DNA of 47,403 nt from Allobosea sp. 12-68-7. Its GTDB lineage: Bacteria > Pseudomonadota > Alphaproteobacteria > Rhizobiales > Beijerinckiaceae. Below, in pieces: positions 1-8,282 of the stretch. Every line of letters starts with the position of its first letter. Positions within the stretch are counted from its first letter, which is position 1. The DNA lies in assembly GCA_002279705.1 (NCBI GenBank), contig NCCO01000011.1:1-47403 (forward strand), read 5' to 3'. Below the pieces are notes generated by a model. That model was given only the letters and a program-made list of their open reading frames with translations. It had not been told where the DNA came from and made no database searches. The position numbers were made by a program, and so were the translations under genes.

Positions 1-41
1 CCGGCTTGATGAATCCGGTTTGGGGCGAATGAGCGCGCTGC

Positions 42-944
42 TCAGCCCTTGAACACATGATTGCGATGATGCTCGATGAAGGACCGATGCGGCCGCGCGG
101 CCTCGTCGCTTGGCGTGAACAGCGGCCTACCGTGTTGGACCAAGCCGGCGAGGGCATCGGGAATGAGCTTCGGTGGTGCGATCAGGGACAAATCATCCGC
201 GATCGAGATCAGGCCACGGTCAAAGAGCCAGTGAACTGTTCCCGATAGGGCCAAGCCGTTCCGGATCGAGTCAGGCCCATTCGATGCAACCGGCATGATG
301 TGGGCGGCCTGGACCTCTGGTCGGCCGCCCCCGTTGATCAGCCGGAGGCCTGTCACGGCACAGCGGTTGTCATAGGCGAGGCGAACATGGCGACGGAAGC
401 TCTCCTCGCGAAAGGGCCGACTGATCAGCGACTGAACGATCGGACGTTCATACGGCGCCTGCTCCGTGTCGGAAAACCCATAGTCGGGTGTTTGGGAGAC
501 TGAGGCTTCACGCTCTATGCCAGCCGCGTAGCCGGCAGCAATGATCGCGGCGAATTCGTGCTCGGGAAGGACGCGAACCGAACGACCGAACGCGCCTTTG
601 TTGGTTTGGCCATCGTCGCGCTCAAGCGCGCTCTCCAGATAGCCCCCGCCGCTCTTGAACGGAACGGCTTGGTCGAAATCGAGATAGTTTTCGATGTCCG
701 CATAGAAATGGTCAGGCTGCTCAAGATCAGGGCGAATGCGCTGAACCGTTGCGACCGCGAAGTAGGCCTGTTTGCCTTTCCCGGAATTGTTTTCGAGGCC
801 AGTCCGGCGAGGCTCATAATACACGATCATGTCGCCTACGGCCGCTTCGGCCTGCCGCAGATACGTCCTTGGAAAATGGTAGAATTTCTCCGGGACGTCC
901 TTGTAGGACGGAGAGACACGCGTCGTGAAAACAGCCTTTGCCAT
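42..944 (-). CDS. HNH endonuclease, possible modification-dependent restriction enzyme
   Basis: This 300-residue protein ends in an HNH nuclease domain of the HNH_2 type: C195 opens the fold (motif CAVTGL), H215 lies in AAHIMP, N229 in IRNGLAL and H238 in HWLFDRG, so the expected His-Asn-His set is intact. The first ~140 residues form a separate domain with alternating strands and an FxV/YFAVATV pattern that recalls PUA-like folds (EVE/ASCH) used to read modified bases; that fold assignment is inference. The gene is solitary, with no methyltransferase next to it in the window, which fits a type IV-like restriction enzyme better than a type II pair. The start is an ATG at 944. Local GC (37 of 60 counted at 541-600) is a little below its neighbours. 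A housekeeping or mobile-element HNH role cannot be excluded. Confidence 0.8.
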   Translation of the reverse strand: MAKAVFTTRVSPSYKDVPEKFYHFPRTYLRQAEAAVGDMIVYYEPRRTGLENNSGKGKQAYFAVATVQRIRPDLEQPDHFYADIENYLDFDQAVPFKSGGGYLESALERDDGQTNKGAFGRSVRVLPEHEFAAIIAAGYAAGIEREASVSQTPDYGFSDTEQAPYERPIVQSLISRPFREESFRRHVRLAYDNRCAVTGLRLINGGGRPEVQAAHIMPVASNGPDSIRNGLALSGTVHWLFDRGLISIADDLSLIAPPKLIPDALAGLVQHGRPLFTPSDEAARPHRSFIEHHRNHVFKG

Positions 945-999
945 CGCGGCCAGTCTGAAGCCTTCAGTCGCAGCTTGTCACGATCAAAAATCAACAGCC

Positions 1000-1095
1000 G
1001 TCATGCTCGGGCTTGTCCCGAGCATCCACGTCTTGAACACAGGTGGTCTTGCCGACGGAAGACGTGGATGGTCGGGACAAGCCCGACCATGGACG
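1000..1095. repeat. Long imperfect palindrome (REP-like)
   Basis: A ~35-nt left arm (1000-1034, starting GTCATGCTCGGGCTTGTCCC) is the near-perfect reverse complement of the right arm (1059-1094), around a ~24-nt centre. It sits between the start of the HNH gene and the stop of the transaminase gene. Similar GTCATGCTCGGGCTTG palindromes are common intergenic elements in Hyphomicrobiales genomes. It could also end leftward transcription. Confidence 0.75.
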
Positions 1096-1124
1096 TCGTG
1101 GGATGGCTTGCGCCGACCCCGCCC

Positions 1125-2465
1125 TCACCCCGCCACGGCCCGGATCACCCGCCGCGTCTTCTCGACGATCTCGCCGATCTGGTCTTCGGTGACGATCAGC
1201 GGCGGGGTCAGCGCGATCGTGTCGCCGGTGACGCGGATCATCAGGCCCTCCTCGTGGAAGGCGTGCTCCATCGCGGCATAGGCGCGCTTGCCGACGCCCT
1301 CGGGCCGCGAGGCGAGGTCGATGCCGGCGACGAGCCCGAGCGTGCGGATGTCGAGCACGTTGGGCTCTTCCTTCAGCTCCATGATCGCATCGGCCCAGAG
1401 CGGCTCCAGCATCTTCGCCCGCTCGAACAGGCCCTCGTCGCGATAGATGTCGAGCGTCGCCAGCGAGGCCGCCGCCGCCAGCGGATGGCCCGAATAGGTG
1501 TAGCCGTGGAACAGCTCGATCGCGTTCTCCGGGCCGTTCATGAAGGCGTCGAAGATCGGCTTGCGCACGATCACACCGCCCATCGGCACGGTGCCCGAGG
1601 TCACGCCCTTGGCGAAGGTGATCATGTCGGGGATGACGCCGTAGCGCTCGGCCGCGAAGGCGAAGCCCAGCCGGCCGAAGCCCGAGATCACCTCGTCGAA
1701 GATCAGCAGGATGCCGTGCTTGGTGCAGATCTCGCGCAGGCGCTGGAGATAGCCCTTGGGCGGCGGCAGCACGCCGGTCGAGCCCGCCATCGGCTCGACC
1801 ATCACGGCGGCGATGGTCGAGGCGTCGTGGAGCGTGACGATCCGCTCCAACTCGTCGGCGAAATGCGCGCCGTAATCCGGCTCGCCCTTGGTGAAGCGCT
1901 GCTTCTCGCGGTCATAGGTCGCGGGCATGTGGTCGGAGCCGGCCAAGAGCGAGCCGAAGAATTTGCGGTTGGAGACGATGCCGCCGACCGAGATGCCGCC
2001 GAAGCCGACGCCGTGATAGCCGCGCTCGCGCCCGATCAGCCGCGTCTTCGAGCCCTTGCCGGTCACGTTCCAGTAGGCGATCGCGATCTTCAGTGCCGTG
2101 TCGGCGGCTTCCGAGCCGGAGCCGGCGAAGAAGACATGGTCAAGATCGCCCGGCGCCAGCGCCGCGATTCGGGCGGCGGCCGCGAAGACCTTGGGATGGC
2201 CGAACTGGAAATTCGGGGCGAAATCGAGTTCCTCGGCCTGGGCCTGGATCGCCTCGATGATCGGCCGGCGCTTGTGCCCGGCATTGCAGCACCACAGGCC
2301 CGCCGTGCCGTCCATCACCGGCTTGCCCTCGGGGGTGTAGTAGTACATCCCCTCCGCCCGGGAGATCATGCGCGGTCGCTGCTTGAACGCCCGGTTTGCC
2401 GTGAACGGCATCCAGAAGGCGTCGAGATCGTTGGGGCTCGCGATGGGGGAGGAGGCTGGGGGCAT
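1125..2465 (-). CDS. Omega-amino acid:pyruvate transaminase (class III, PLP)
   Basis: This class III PLP aminotransferase most resembles beta-alanine:pyruvate / omega-amino acid:pyruvate transaminases, which move an amino group from beta-alanine or another omega-amine to pyruvate in the cytoplasm. The 446 residues match the family length. Visible hallmarks are FWMPFTANRAFK at 18-28, GSGSEAADTALK at 115-126, the PLP aspartate D257 in FDEVISGFGRLG, the Schiff-base lysine K286 in TFAKGVTSG, and HGYTYSGHP further on. The ATG at 2465 follows AGGA about 8 nt upstream. It diverges from the regulator at 2643, with 177 bp between them. Exact substrate preference (beta-alanine, taurine, putrescine or a xenobiotic amine) cannot be read from the sequence. 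Confidence 0.92.
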   Translation of the reverse strand: MPPASSPIASPNDLDAFWMPFTANRAFKQRPRMISRAEGMYYYTPEGKPVMDGTAGLWCCNAGHKRRPIIEAIQAQAEELDFAPNFQFGHPKVFAAAARIAALAPGDLDHVFFAGSGSEAADTALKIAIAYWNVTGKGSKTRLIGRERGYHGVGFGGISVGGIVSNRKFFGSLLAGSDHMPATYDREKQRFTKGEPDYGAHFADELERIVTLHDASTIAAVMVEPMAGSTGVLPPPKGYLQRLREICTKHGILLIFDEVISGFGRLGFAFAAERYGVIPDMITFAKGVTSGTVPMGGVIVRKPIFDAFMNGPENAIELFHGYTYSGHPLAAAASLATLDIYRDEGLFERAKMLEPLWADAIMELKEEPNVLDIRTLGLVAGIDLASRPEGVGKRAYAAMEHAFHEEGLMIRVTGDTIALTPPLIVTEDQIGEIVEKTRRVIRAVAG

Positions 2466-2642
2466 CGGAGGATCCTGTGATTAACAATAACTCAACCTAA
2501 CAGCACGATCCGGGCTGTAAATTGCAAGCGAGACGCGGCATGGCTGCGCGGCCGGGAGAGCGGGGGCTCGCCGCGGAACCAAGTGACCTAACGTCGCTTT
2601 TACTGTATCCGGACGAAGGGGCGTAAACTGAATCGGACCCCC

Positions 2643-4454
2643 ATGACTGATTCTGGCGCAGGATCGGAGCCTCTGGACGGCGAGACCGCCGCGGAAATCC
2701 GCGCCGGACTCGCTCGAATCCTTGCGTCCGATGCCTTTCGCGCGGCGCCGCAGCTCTCGGCGTTTCTGGCGTTCATTGTCGAGCGGGCCGTCGCGGGGCG
2801 CGGCCCCGAGCTGAAGGGCTATACCATCGCGGTCGAGGCGTTCGGACGCTCGCCCGATTTCGACCCCCAGTCCGATCCGATCGTGCGCGTCGAGGCGGGG
2901 CGCCTGCGCCGCGCCCTCGCGCAGTATTATGCAGGCGAGGGCTTCGGCGATCCCATCCGGATCACGATTCCCGTGGGCGCCTATGTCCCGGCCTTCGAGC
3001 GGGTGGAGTTCGGTTCGGCGGGACAGGCTCGCTTGCGGCCTGGCTCGCTGCCACCGGCGGGGGAAGGACCTGCAGGACGGCTTGCACCGCACGTGCTCTT
3101 GGGCTCGCTTCCGGAGGAGGAGGCACTCGAGCGGCGCAGGGCACGGCGCTGGCCGCTCGTTGCCGGCTTCGCCCTCTGCGTCGCGCTGCTCGCGCTGGTC
3201 GCCTGGCATGGTGGCATCGTCGGGCGCGAGCCGGACGCTGTCGTCGCGAGGGTCCAGCCCCCGGCGGCTCCGTCCCTCGCGGCGTCGCCCTCCGACGCCA
3301 TCCCCCCCACGCGCCCGGCGCAGATGGAGACGCTTGTCCTGGCGGTCACCGTTCCGGAGCTGTCCGAGAATCCGGCGCTGGCGGCGAGCGCACGCCGCTT
3401 CGCGACCTTTCTGGTCGATGCCCTGTCCCGTTTCGATGATGTGTTGATGGTCAAGGTGCCCTCGGCCGGCCAGTCTGTCCCCGGCGGAGCCGACTATGTT
3501 CTCGAACTGATGGTGCAGCCGGTTCCGGGTGGCACGGAGGGCTTCGGCCGGCTGCGGTCCGTCCGCGACGGGCGCATCGTCTGGTCCGCCTCGTCGACGC
3601 ACCCGATCGATGCCGATCAGGCCGATCTCCCCGAGAGCGCCCGGCGGCTGGCGACACGGCTGGCGGAGCCCTTCGGCATCATTCACGCCGATATCCGTCA
3701 GCACGGAGCCCCGGAGCCGATCCGTTGCATCTACGAGGCCATCGACGTGCGCCGGACCATGGTTCCGCAGGCGCATCTCGCGGCGCGGCGCTGCCTGGAG
3801 GATCTCGTCGCGCGCGATCCGACCTTCTATCCGGCCTGGGCCCAGCTCACCTTTCTCTACACCTTCGAGTACAGCCTCGGCTTCAATGCACAGCCCGATC
3901 CCCTGGAACGGGCGCTCACAGCCGCGCTCACCGCCGTCCGGCTCGCGCCTTCGAGCGCGCGGGCGCAGCAGGCGCTGATGACGGTGTTGTTCAAGCGCGG
4001 CGCCATCGACGAGGCGATCAAGGCTGGGCTCGTCTCGATGGCCCGCAATCCCTATGACCCCGACATCATGGCGACGCTCGGCGCCCGCTACATCCAGCTC
4101 AACCGCCCGGCCGAGGGGCTGCCCCTGATGGAGAAGGCGATCGCACTCAGCGCCGGCCGCCCGCCATCCTATGATTTCTTCGCGCTTCTGGGCGCCCATC
4201 TGCTCGGTGCGCGCCAGACGTCGCGCGCTCATGGCGAATTTCTCGGCGGCGGGACACATCCCTTCGTCCTGCTCGGCCGCGCCATCAGGGCCGTCCAGAC
4301 CGGCAATGAGGAGCAACGAGTCCAGGCGGTCGCGGCGCTGTGTGAGCTGTTCCCGATGTTCCATTCGCAGCCGCGCCTCTGGCTGATGCGCCGCGGCTTC
4401 GGGCCAGAGGTGGCCGACCGCATCGTCCAGGATATCGGCGTCGCCGGGCGTTGA
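2643..4454 (+). CDS. Membrane protein with N-terminal winged-helix-like domain and C-terminal TPRs
   Basis: The 603-residue protein has three parts. Residues ~15-120 form a domain in which a helix like VRVEAGRLRRAL (81-92) is followed by a short hairpin ending IPVGAYVP, much like the recognition helix and wing of OmpR/ToxR-type DNA-binding domains. One hydrophobic segment lies at ~170-190, just after the basic stretch RRRARR. The C-terminal half is largely helical with TPR-like repeats (~360-550). The order DNA-binding domain, membrane helix, outer sensor/TPR recalls CadC/ToxR one-component regulators. Relatives in Hyphomicrobiales are often labelled hypothetical, TPR or adenylate-cyclase-like, but no cyclase catalytic domain is visible here. 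A natural target would be its own promoter or the divergent transaminase; that is inference. Confidence 0.7.
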   Translation: MTDSGAGSEPLDGETAAEIRAGLARILASDAFRAAPQLSAFLAFIVERAVAGRGPELKGYTIAVEAFGRSPDFDPQSDPIVRVEAGRLRRALAQYYAGEGFGDPIRITIPVGAYVPAFERVEFGSAGQARLRPGSLPPAGEGPAGRLAPHVLLGSLPEEEALERRRARRWPLVAGFALCVALLALVAWHGGIVGREPDAVVARVQPPAAPSLAASPSDAIPPTRPAQMETLVLAVTVPELSENPALAASARRFATFLVDALSRFDDVLMVKVPSAGQSVPGGADYVLELMVQPVPGGTEGFGRLRSVRDGRIVWSASSTHPIDADQADLPESARRLATRLAEPFGIIHADIRQHGAPEPIRCIYEAIDVRRTMVPQAHLAARRCLEDLVARDPTFYPAWAQLTFLYTFEYSLGFNAQPDPLERALTAALTAVRLAPSSARAQQALMTVLFKRGAIDEAIKAGLVSMARNPYDPDIMATLGARYIQLNRPAEGLPLMEKAIALSAGRPPSYDFFALLGAHLLGARQTSRAHGEFLGGGTHPFVLLGRAIRAVQTGNEEQRVQAVAALCELFPMFHSQPRLWLMRRGFGPEVADRIVQDIGVAGR

Positions 4455-4558
4455 GACAGCCGGCCCGGCAGTGATCGGCCGCAAACGGCCCGTAAGATCA
4501 CCGAAACAGGCTGAAGCTCGCTTGCAGGCGGGTGGAAGGGTAGAGTCGTGACAGTGGT

Positions 4559-6076
4559 GTGATTCGCCGTCCGTCCCGACCAACCCCTTGCGCGATCGCT
4601 GCCTTGGCCCGTTTCCGACCGCACGCCCTTCATCCCCTCGCCAGTGCCGTCACGGGACTGGCCGCGGGCGCGGTCATGACGCTGCTGTGGCCGGCCCCCC
4701 TGGGTGCCGCGCTCGGTCTCGTGCTGGCCGGAGCCGGCGTGATGGGCACGATCTGGCAGGCCGAGCGGCGGTCGCTCGCGCAGCGGGAGCAGGTCCTGGC
4801 TGCTGTCGGCGAGGTGAAGGTTCGCCTCGCCACCAATGCGATCCGGCTCGACGCCCTGTCGAAGCGCGTCGAGCAGATGCCGATGCGCGATGCCGATGCT
4901 GCGCCCGCCCGGGCCGCCATCAACGAATTGACCGCGGAAGTCGGCTTGCTCGGCGATCTCATCCACCAGGTCGCGACCACGCTCGCCGATCACGACACGA
5001 CCCTGGCGACGTTGCAGTCGCGCGCATCGCCAGCGGCCGCGGCGGAGAATCACCCCGTCGCTGCGCCGCCGGTGGTCGTCGATCCGGAAGCCGCGCGTCA
5101 GGAGCGGCTGCGGGTGCTCGCCGCCGAACGCGCCGAAGCGGCAAGACAGGCCGAGGAACACGCCGCCGCCGAACAGGCCTCCGTCATCAGCACGGCGCTC
5201 TCGGAGGGACGGGTCGAGGTTCACCTGCAGCCGATCGTGCAGCTGCCGCAGCGCCGCACCCGCGGCTACGAGGCGCTGGTGCGCCTGCGGCTCGACGAGA
5301 ACACGCTGCTGCTGCCGCATGAGTTCATTCCGGTCATCGAGGAGCGCGGCTTCGGGCCCACGCTCGATGCGCTGGTGTTGACGCGGGCGCTGGCCATCGC
5401 CCGCCATCTCGGCTCCAAGCCCGGCGAACTCTTCGTCTCCTGCAACTTCAGCACCGCGACCTGGACCTCCTCGAAGGCGCTGGCGACGCTGTCGCGCATC
5501 CTCGACAAATACCGGGAGCACACCGGCCATCTCGTCGTCGAGATGCCGCAGAAGGTCTTCCGCGGGCTCGATCCGACAAGCCTCGGCCTGCTCGGCGCCA
5601 TGTCGGCCAATGGCGTGCGCTTCGCGCTCGACGAACTGGCTGATCTGAGGGTCGATCCCGTCGCGCTGTTTGATCGCGGCATCCGCTTCGTGAAGGCGCC
5701 GGCGGCTCTCCTGATGGAGCAGGTCGACAGTCAGACGGCGGACATCGCCCCCTCCGATCTCGCCGCGCTGCTGGCGCGTGCCTCGGTGGTGCTGATCGCA
5801 GACCAGGTCGCGGACGATCCGACCGTCGCGGACATGATCGACCTCGGCGTCACCATGGGGCAGGGCCTGGTCTTCTCGCCGCCCCGGCCGGTGAAGCCGG
5901 ATGTCTTCGCCGAGCCGGCGCCGGCCTCCGCCGCTCCCGAGCCGCCGCCCGTGCCCGTTGCCGAGGTGCGGACCGCGGAGGTGGTCGGCTATCCCGCTCC
6001 CGCGCCGGCGCCGCCTCCGGAGGCGCCTCCGGAGCGGCAGTCCTTCCGCTCCGTCCTGCGCCGCGCGACCGCCTGA
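4559..6076 (+). CDS. EAL-domain protein with degenerate catalytic site
   Basis: The N-terminus holds two hydrophobic segments (~25-45 and ~48-65), then a coiled-coil/Ala-rich linker (~70-205), then an EAL phosphodiesterase fold (~208-445), then a Pro-rich tail. EAL itself is present at 238-240 and the metal ligands N296 and E328 and the lysine K379 remain. The usual DD pair is D358-E359, and the glutamate of the AEGVE motif is replaced (ADQVA, D415). This suggests c-di-GMP binding or protein-protein signalling rather than full hydrolysis. It starts with GTG at 4559, with a weak ribosome site; a later start at the first ATG near 4677 would cut into the membrane region. A 505-residue EAL protein without GGDEF and with membrane helices is likely a membrane-linked regulator. 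Confidence 0.85.
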   Translation: MIRRPSRPTPCAIAALARFRPHALHPLASAVTGLAAGAVMTLLWPAPLGAALGLVLAGAGVMGTIWQAERRSLAQREQVLAAVGEVKVRLATNAIRLDALSKRVEQMPMRDADAAPARAAINELTAEVGLLGDLIHQVATTLADHDTTLATLQSRASPAAAAENHPVAAPPVVVDPEAARQERLRVLAAERAEAARQAEEHAAAEQASVISTALSEGRVEVHLQPIVQLPQRRTRGYEALVRLRLDENTLLLPHEFIPVIEERGFGPTLDALVLTRALAIARHLGSKPGELFVSCNFSTATWTSSKALATLSRILDKYREHTGHLVVEMPQKVFRGLDPTSLGLLGAMSANGVRFALDELADLRVDPVALFDRGIRFVKAPAALLMEQVDSQTADIAPSDLAALLARASVVLIADQVADDPTVADMIDLGVTMGQGLVFSPPRPVKPDVFAEPAPASAAPEPPPVPVAEVRTAEVVGYPAPAPAPPPEAPPERQSFRSVLRRATA

Positions 6077-6192
6077 TCGGCCGGCGAGACGAGGCGCTCC
6101 CCCGATTTCGACGGGCACCTATCCCGCTGGCCGAGGGTGCGGGCCACGCGGCGATGCTGTAGAGCAGCCGCTCTGACAGGGAGTGACCCGAC

Positions 6193-7062
6193 GTGCCGCC
6201 GACCCAGACCGCCGCGACGCTCGATCTGCCGGGCTTTTCCCGGATCGCGGATCATTTCGATCTCTGCCTCTGCGACGTCTGGGGCGTGGTGCACAACGGC
6301 GTCGCCGCCTTTCGCGAGGCGGTGGCGGCGCTGATCGCGATGCGCGAACGCGGCATCGTCGTGGTCCTCGTCACCAATGCCCCGCGCCCGGCCGCCGTCA
6401 TCGCGCAGCAGCTCGACGGTTTTGGCGTGCCGCGCTCGGCCTGGGACGCGATCGTCACCTCCGGCGATGTCTGCCGCGGCCTGATCGCGGCGCGGACCGG
6501 CCGTCCCATGTTCAGGCTCGGGCCAGAGCGGGACCGGCCGCTGGTCGCGGGGCTCGACGCGCCCGAGGTCGCGCCCGAAAACGCGGACTACGTCCTCTGC
6601 ACCGGGCTTCTCGACGACGAGACAGATACGGCGGCGACCTATGCCGGGCTGCTCGCCGGCTTCGCCGCGCGCGGCCTCGAAATGATCTGCGCCAATCCCG
6701 ACCTCGTCGTCGAGCGCGGCGGCCGGATCGTGCCCTGCGCCGGCTCGGTGGCGCTGGCCTATGAGGAGATCGGCGGCCGGGCGATCTATGCCGGCAAGCC
6801 GCATGCGCCGATCTACGCCGCCGCGCTGGCGCTCGCTGAGGCCCGCCTCGGCCGGTCGATCTCGCGCGCGCGAATCTGCGGCATCGGCGATGCGATCCGC
6901 ACCGACATCGCCGGCGTGGAGGCCTTCGGCATCACCGGCATCATGGTGCTGGCCGGCATCCACGCGCAGGATCTGATGGAGGCGTCCTGGGACGAGCGCC
7001 ATGGCTGGTTCGGGCGGCAGAGCCATCGCCCGGCCTATGCGCTGCCGCATCTGGTCTGGTGA
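6193..7062 (+). CDS. HAD-IIA family hydrolase (TIGR01459-like)
   Basis: The 289-residue protein is a HAD-superfamily phosphatase of subclass IIA, the NagD-like group. Motif I is CDVWGVVHNG near residue 32-41, with the nucleophile aspartate, motif II is LVTNAPRP, the lysine of motif III is in YAGKPHAP, and motif IV is GIGDAIRTDIAG. These cover all catalytic elements of a phosphohydrolase. The family, widespread in Hyphomicrobiales, has no firmly known substrate. It begins with GTG at 6193 and has GGGAG about 10 nt upstream. It ends 14 bp from the convergent receiver gene. Confidence 0.88.
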   Translation: MPPTQTAATLDLPGFSRIADHFDLCLCDVWGVVHNGVAAFREAVAALIAMRERGIVVVLVTNAPRPAAVIAQQLDGFGVPRSAWDAIVTSGDVCRGLIAARTGRPMFRLGPERDRPLVAGLDAPEVAPENADYVLCTGLLDDETDTAATYAGLLAGFAARGLEMICANPDLVVERGGRIVPCAGSVALAYEEIGGRAIYAGKPHAPIYAAALALAEARLGRSISRARICGIGDAIRTDIAGVEAFGITGIMVLAGIHAQDLMEASWDERHGWFGRQSHRPAYALPHLVW

Positions 7063-7078
7063 GGCGTCGGCTGCCTCA
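7060..7078. terminator. Weak hairpin between convergent stop codons
   Basis: TGAGGC (7060-7065) pairs with GCCTCA (7073-7078) across a 7-nt loop. Both convergent stop codons fall within the stem. There is no T-tract, so this is only a possible bidirectional termination or stabilising hairpin. Confidence 0.25.
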
Positions 7079-7459
7079 GCCGGTGCAGACGGACTCGATC
7101 TTCGACCGCAGCGTCTGCGCGTTGAACGGCTTCACGATGTAGTTGTTCACGCCCGCCTTCTTGGCGGCGATGACGTTCTCGGTGCGCGACTCCGCCGTCA
7201 CCATGATGAAGGGGGTCGAGGCCAGCGCGTCTTCCTCGCGCACCCGCTGCAGCAGCTCGAAGCCGGTCATCGGCTCCATGTTCCAGTCGGAGATCACGAG
7301 CCCGTAGCGCTTGTCCCGCATCTTGGCGATCGCGGCCTGCCCGTCGGACGCGTCGTCGACATTTTCGAAGCCGAGCTGTTTCAGGAGGTTGCGGATGATC
7401 CGGACCATCGTCTGGTAGTCATCGACCACCAGAATGGGCATGGACGGGTCTAGAGCCAT
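7076..7459 (-). CDS. cheY: CheY-like single-domain response regulator
   Basis: The 127 residues are one receiver domain with no output domain. The acidic pair D13-D14, phospho-acceptor D58 (SDWNMEPM), T88 (VTAES) and K110 (VKPFN) are all in place, so it should be phosphorylated by a histidine kinase. The NMEPM motif after the aspartate and the tail FNAQTLRSKIE are typical of chemotaxis CheY proteins that bind the flagellar switch. No che or fli gene is within the window, so the partner kinase is unknown and the CheY label is by family resemblance. The ATG is at 7459. It faces away from the maoC-like gene across 266 bp that contains no other gene. Confidence 0.87.
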   Translation of the reverse strand: MALDPSMPILVVDDYQTMVRIIRNLLKQLGFENVDDASDGQAAIAKMRDKRYGLVISDWNMEPMTGFELLQRVREEDALASTPFIMVTAESRTENVIAAKKAGVNNYIVKPFNAQTLRSKIESVCTG

Positions 7460-7725
7460 TGCGGTGCTCCAAGCAAACGGTGACGGCGCGGATCATGCCG
7501 CGCCGGGCCGCTGCAAGCGCGGCGGCAGTGAGTGGACCCAGCGTTAGCGCGGCCTTGTTTCAAAGCCGTTAATCCAATGCCGGAGTGACCCTTGGTCACC
7601 GGCTTTTGCCATCAGCCACGAAAGTCCAATGGCCGGCTTTCCGCTGCTGTGAGAGGTTGCGGTGCAGCACAGATCGGTCCGGCGGCAGGCCCCGCCTCCG
7701 CGACCGAGCCGAGGCATCCGCACCG

Positions 7726-8169
7726 ATGAAGAGCACCCTCTACACCGTCCACGCCTTCGAGGACCTGACTATCGGCATGAGCCAGAGCCTCATGCGGACG
7801 GTGATGGAGCGCGACATCTCGCTCTTCGCCGACCTCTCGGGCGATGCGAACCCGATTCATCTCTGCGACCGCTACGCCGCCAACACCAAGTTCGGTCAGC
7901 GCATCGCCCATGGCATGCTCACCGCGAGCCTGGTCTCGGCCCTGCTCGGCACGCGGCTGCCGGGGCCGGGCGCGGTCTATCTGTCGCAGACGCTGACCTT
8001 CCTCGCCCCCGTCAAAATCGGCGACGTCGTCACGGCCCGCGTCGAGGTGATGGAGCTGGTGGCCGAGCGTCGTCGCGCGCGGCTGTTCTGCGAATGCCTC
8101 GTCGACGGCAAGGCCGTGCTTGAGGGTGAGGCCTGGGTCGCCCTGCCGCCGGCCCGCCCGCGAGACTGA
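7726..8169 (+). CDS. MaoC-family (R)-specific enoyl-CoA hydratase
   Basis: The protein has 147 residues and a single hot-dog fold. The catalytic pair is D40 and H45 in the motif SGDANPIH, and the following IAHGMLTASL segment is the conserved active-site helix. Such enzymes hydrate trans-2-enoyl-CoA to (R)-3-hydroxyacyl-CoA, often feeding polyhydroxyalkanoate or fatty-acid metabolism. I chose the ATG at 7726 because homology begins at once; an upstream in-frame extension to 7585 gives an arginine-rich sequence with no family likeness. The gene stands alone ahead of ribF, with no PHA genes in view, so its pathway is open. Confidence 0.87.
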   Translation: MKSTLYTVHAFEDLTIGMSQSLMRTVMERDISLFADLSGDANPIHLCDRYAANTKFGQRIAHGMLTASLVSALLGTRLPGPGAVYLSQTLTFLAPVKIGDVVTARVEVMELVAERRRARLFCECLVDGKAVLEGEAWVALPPARPRD

Positions 8170-8282
8170 GCCGGCCCCCGCGGGTCTGCCCGCATCGGCC
8201 TGCCCCGCAGCAATACGGCCGGCTTGACGCCTCGCCGCCGCTGGCCAATGACGGGCCGGACCGGCGCGTGCCGGCTGTCCGG

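Noticed and set aside
558-2480. A 640-codon plus-strand frame across the HNH and transaminase genes.
   Set aside because: It runs through two unrelated genes and a palindromic repeat and shows no recognisable domain.
2481-6118. Two long minus-strand open frames opposite the regulator and EAL genes.
   Set aside because: High GC leaves few stops in antisense frames; the products are compositionally biased and cross the gene borders, while the plus-strand frames contain clear domains.
7460-7725. A start for the MaoC protein at 7585, which would fill the gap.
   Set aside because: The extra 47 residues are Arg/Cys-rich with no family likeness; the fold starts right at the ATG at 7726.
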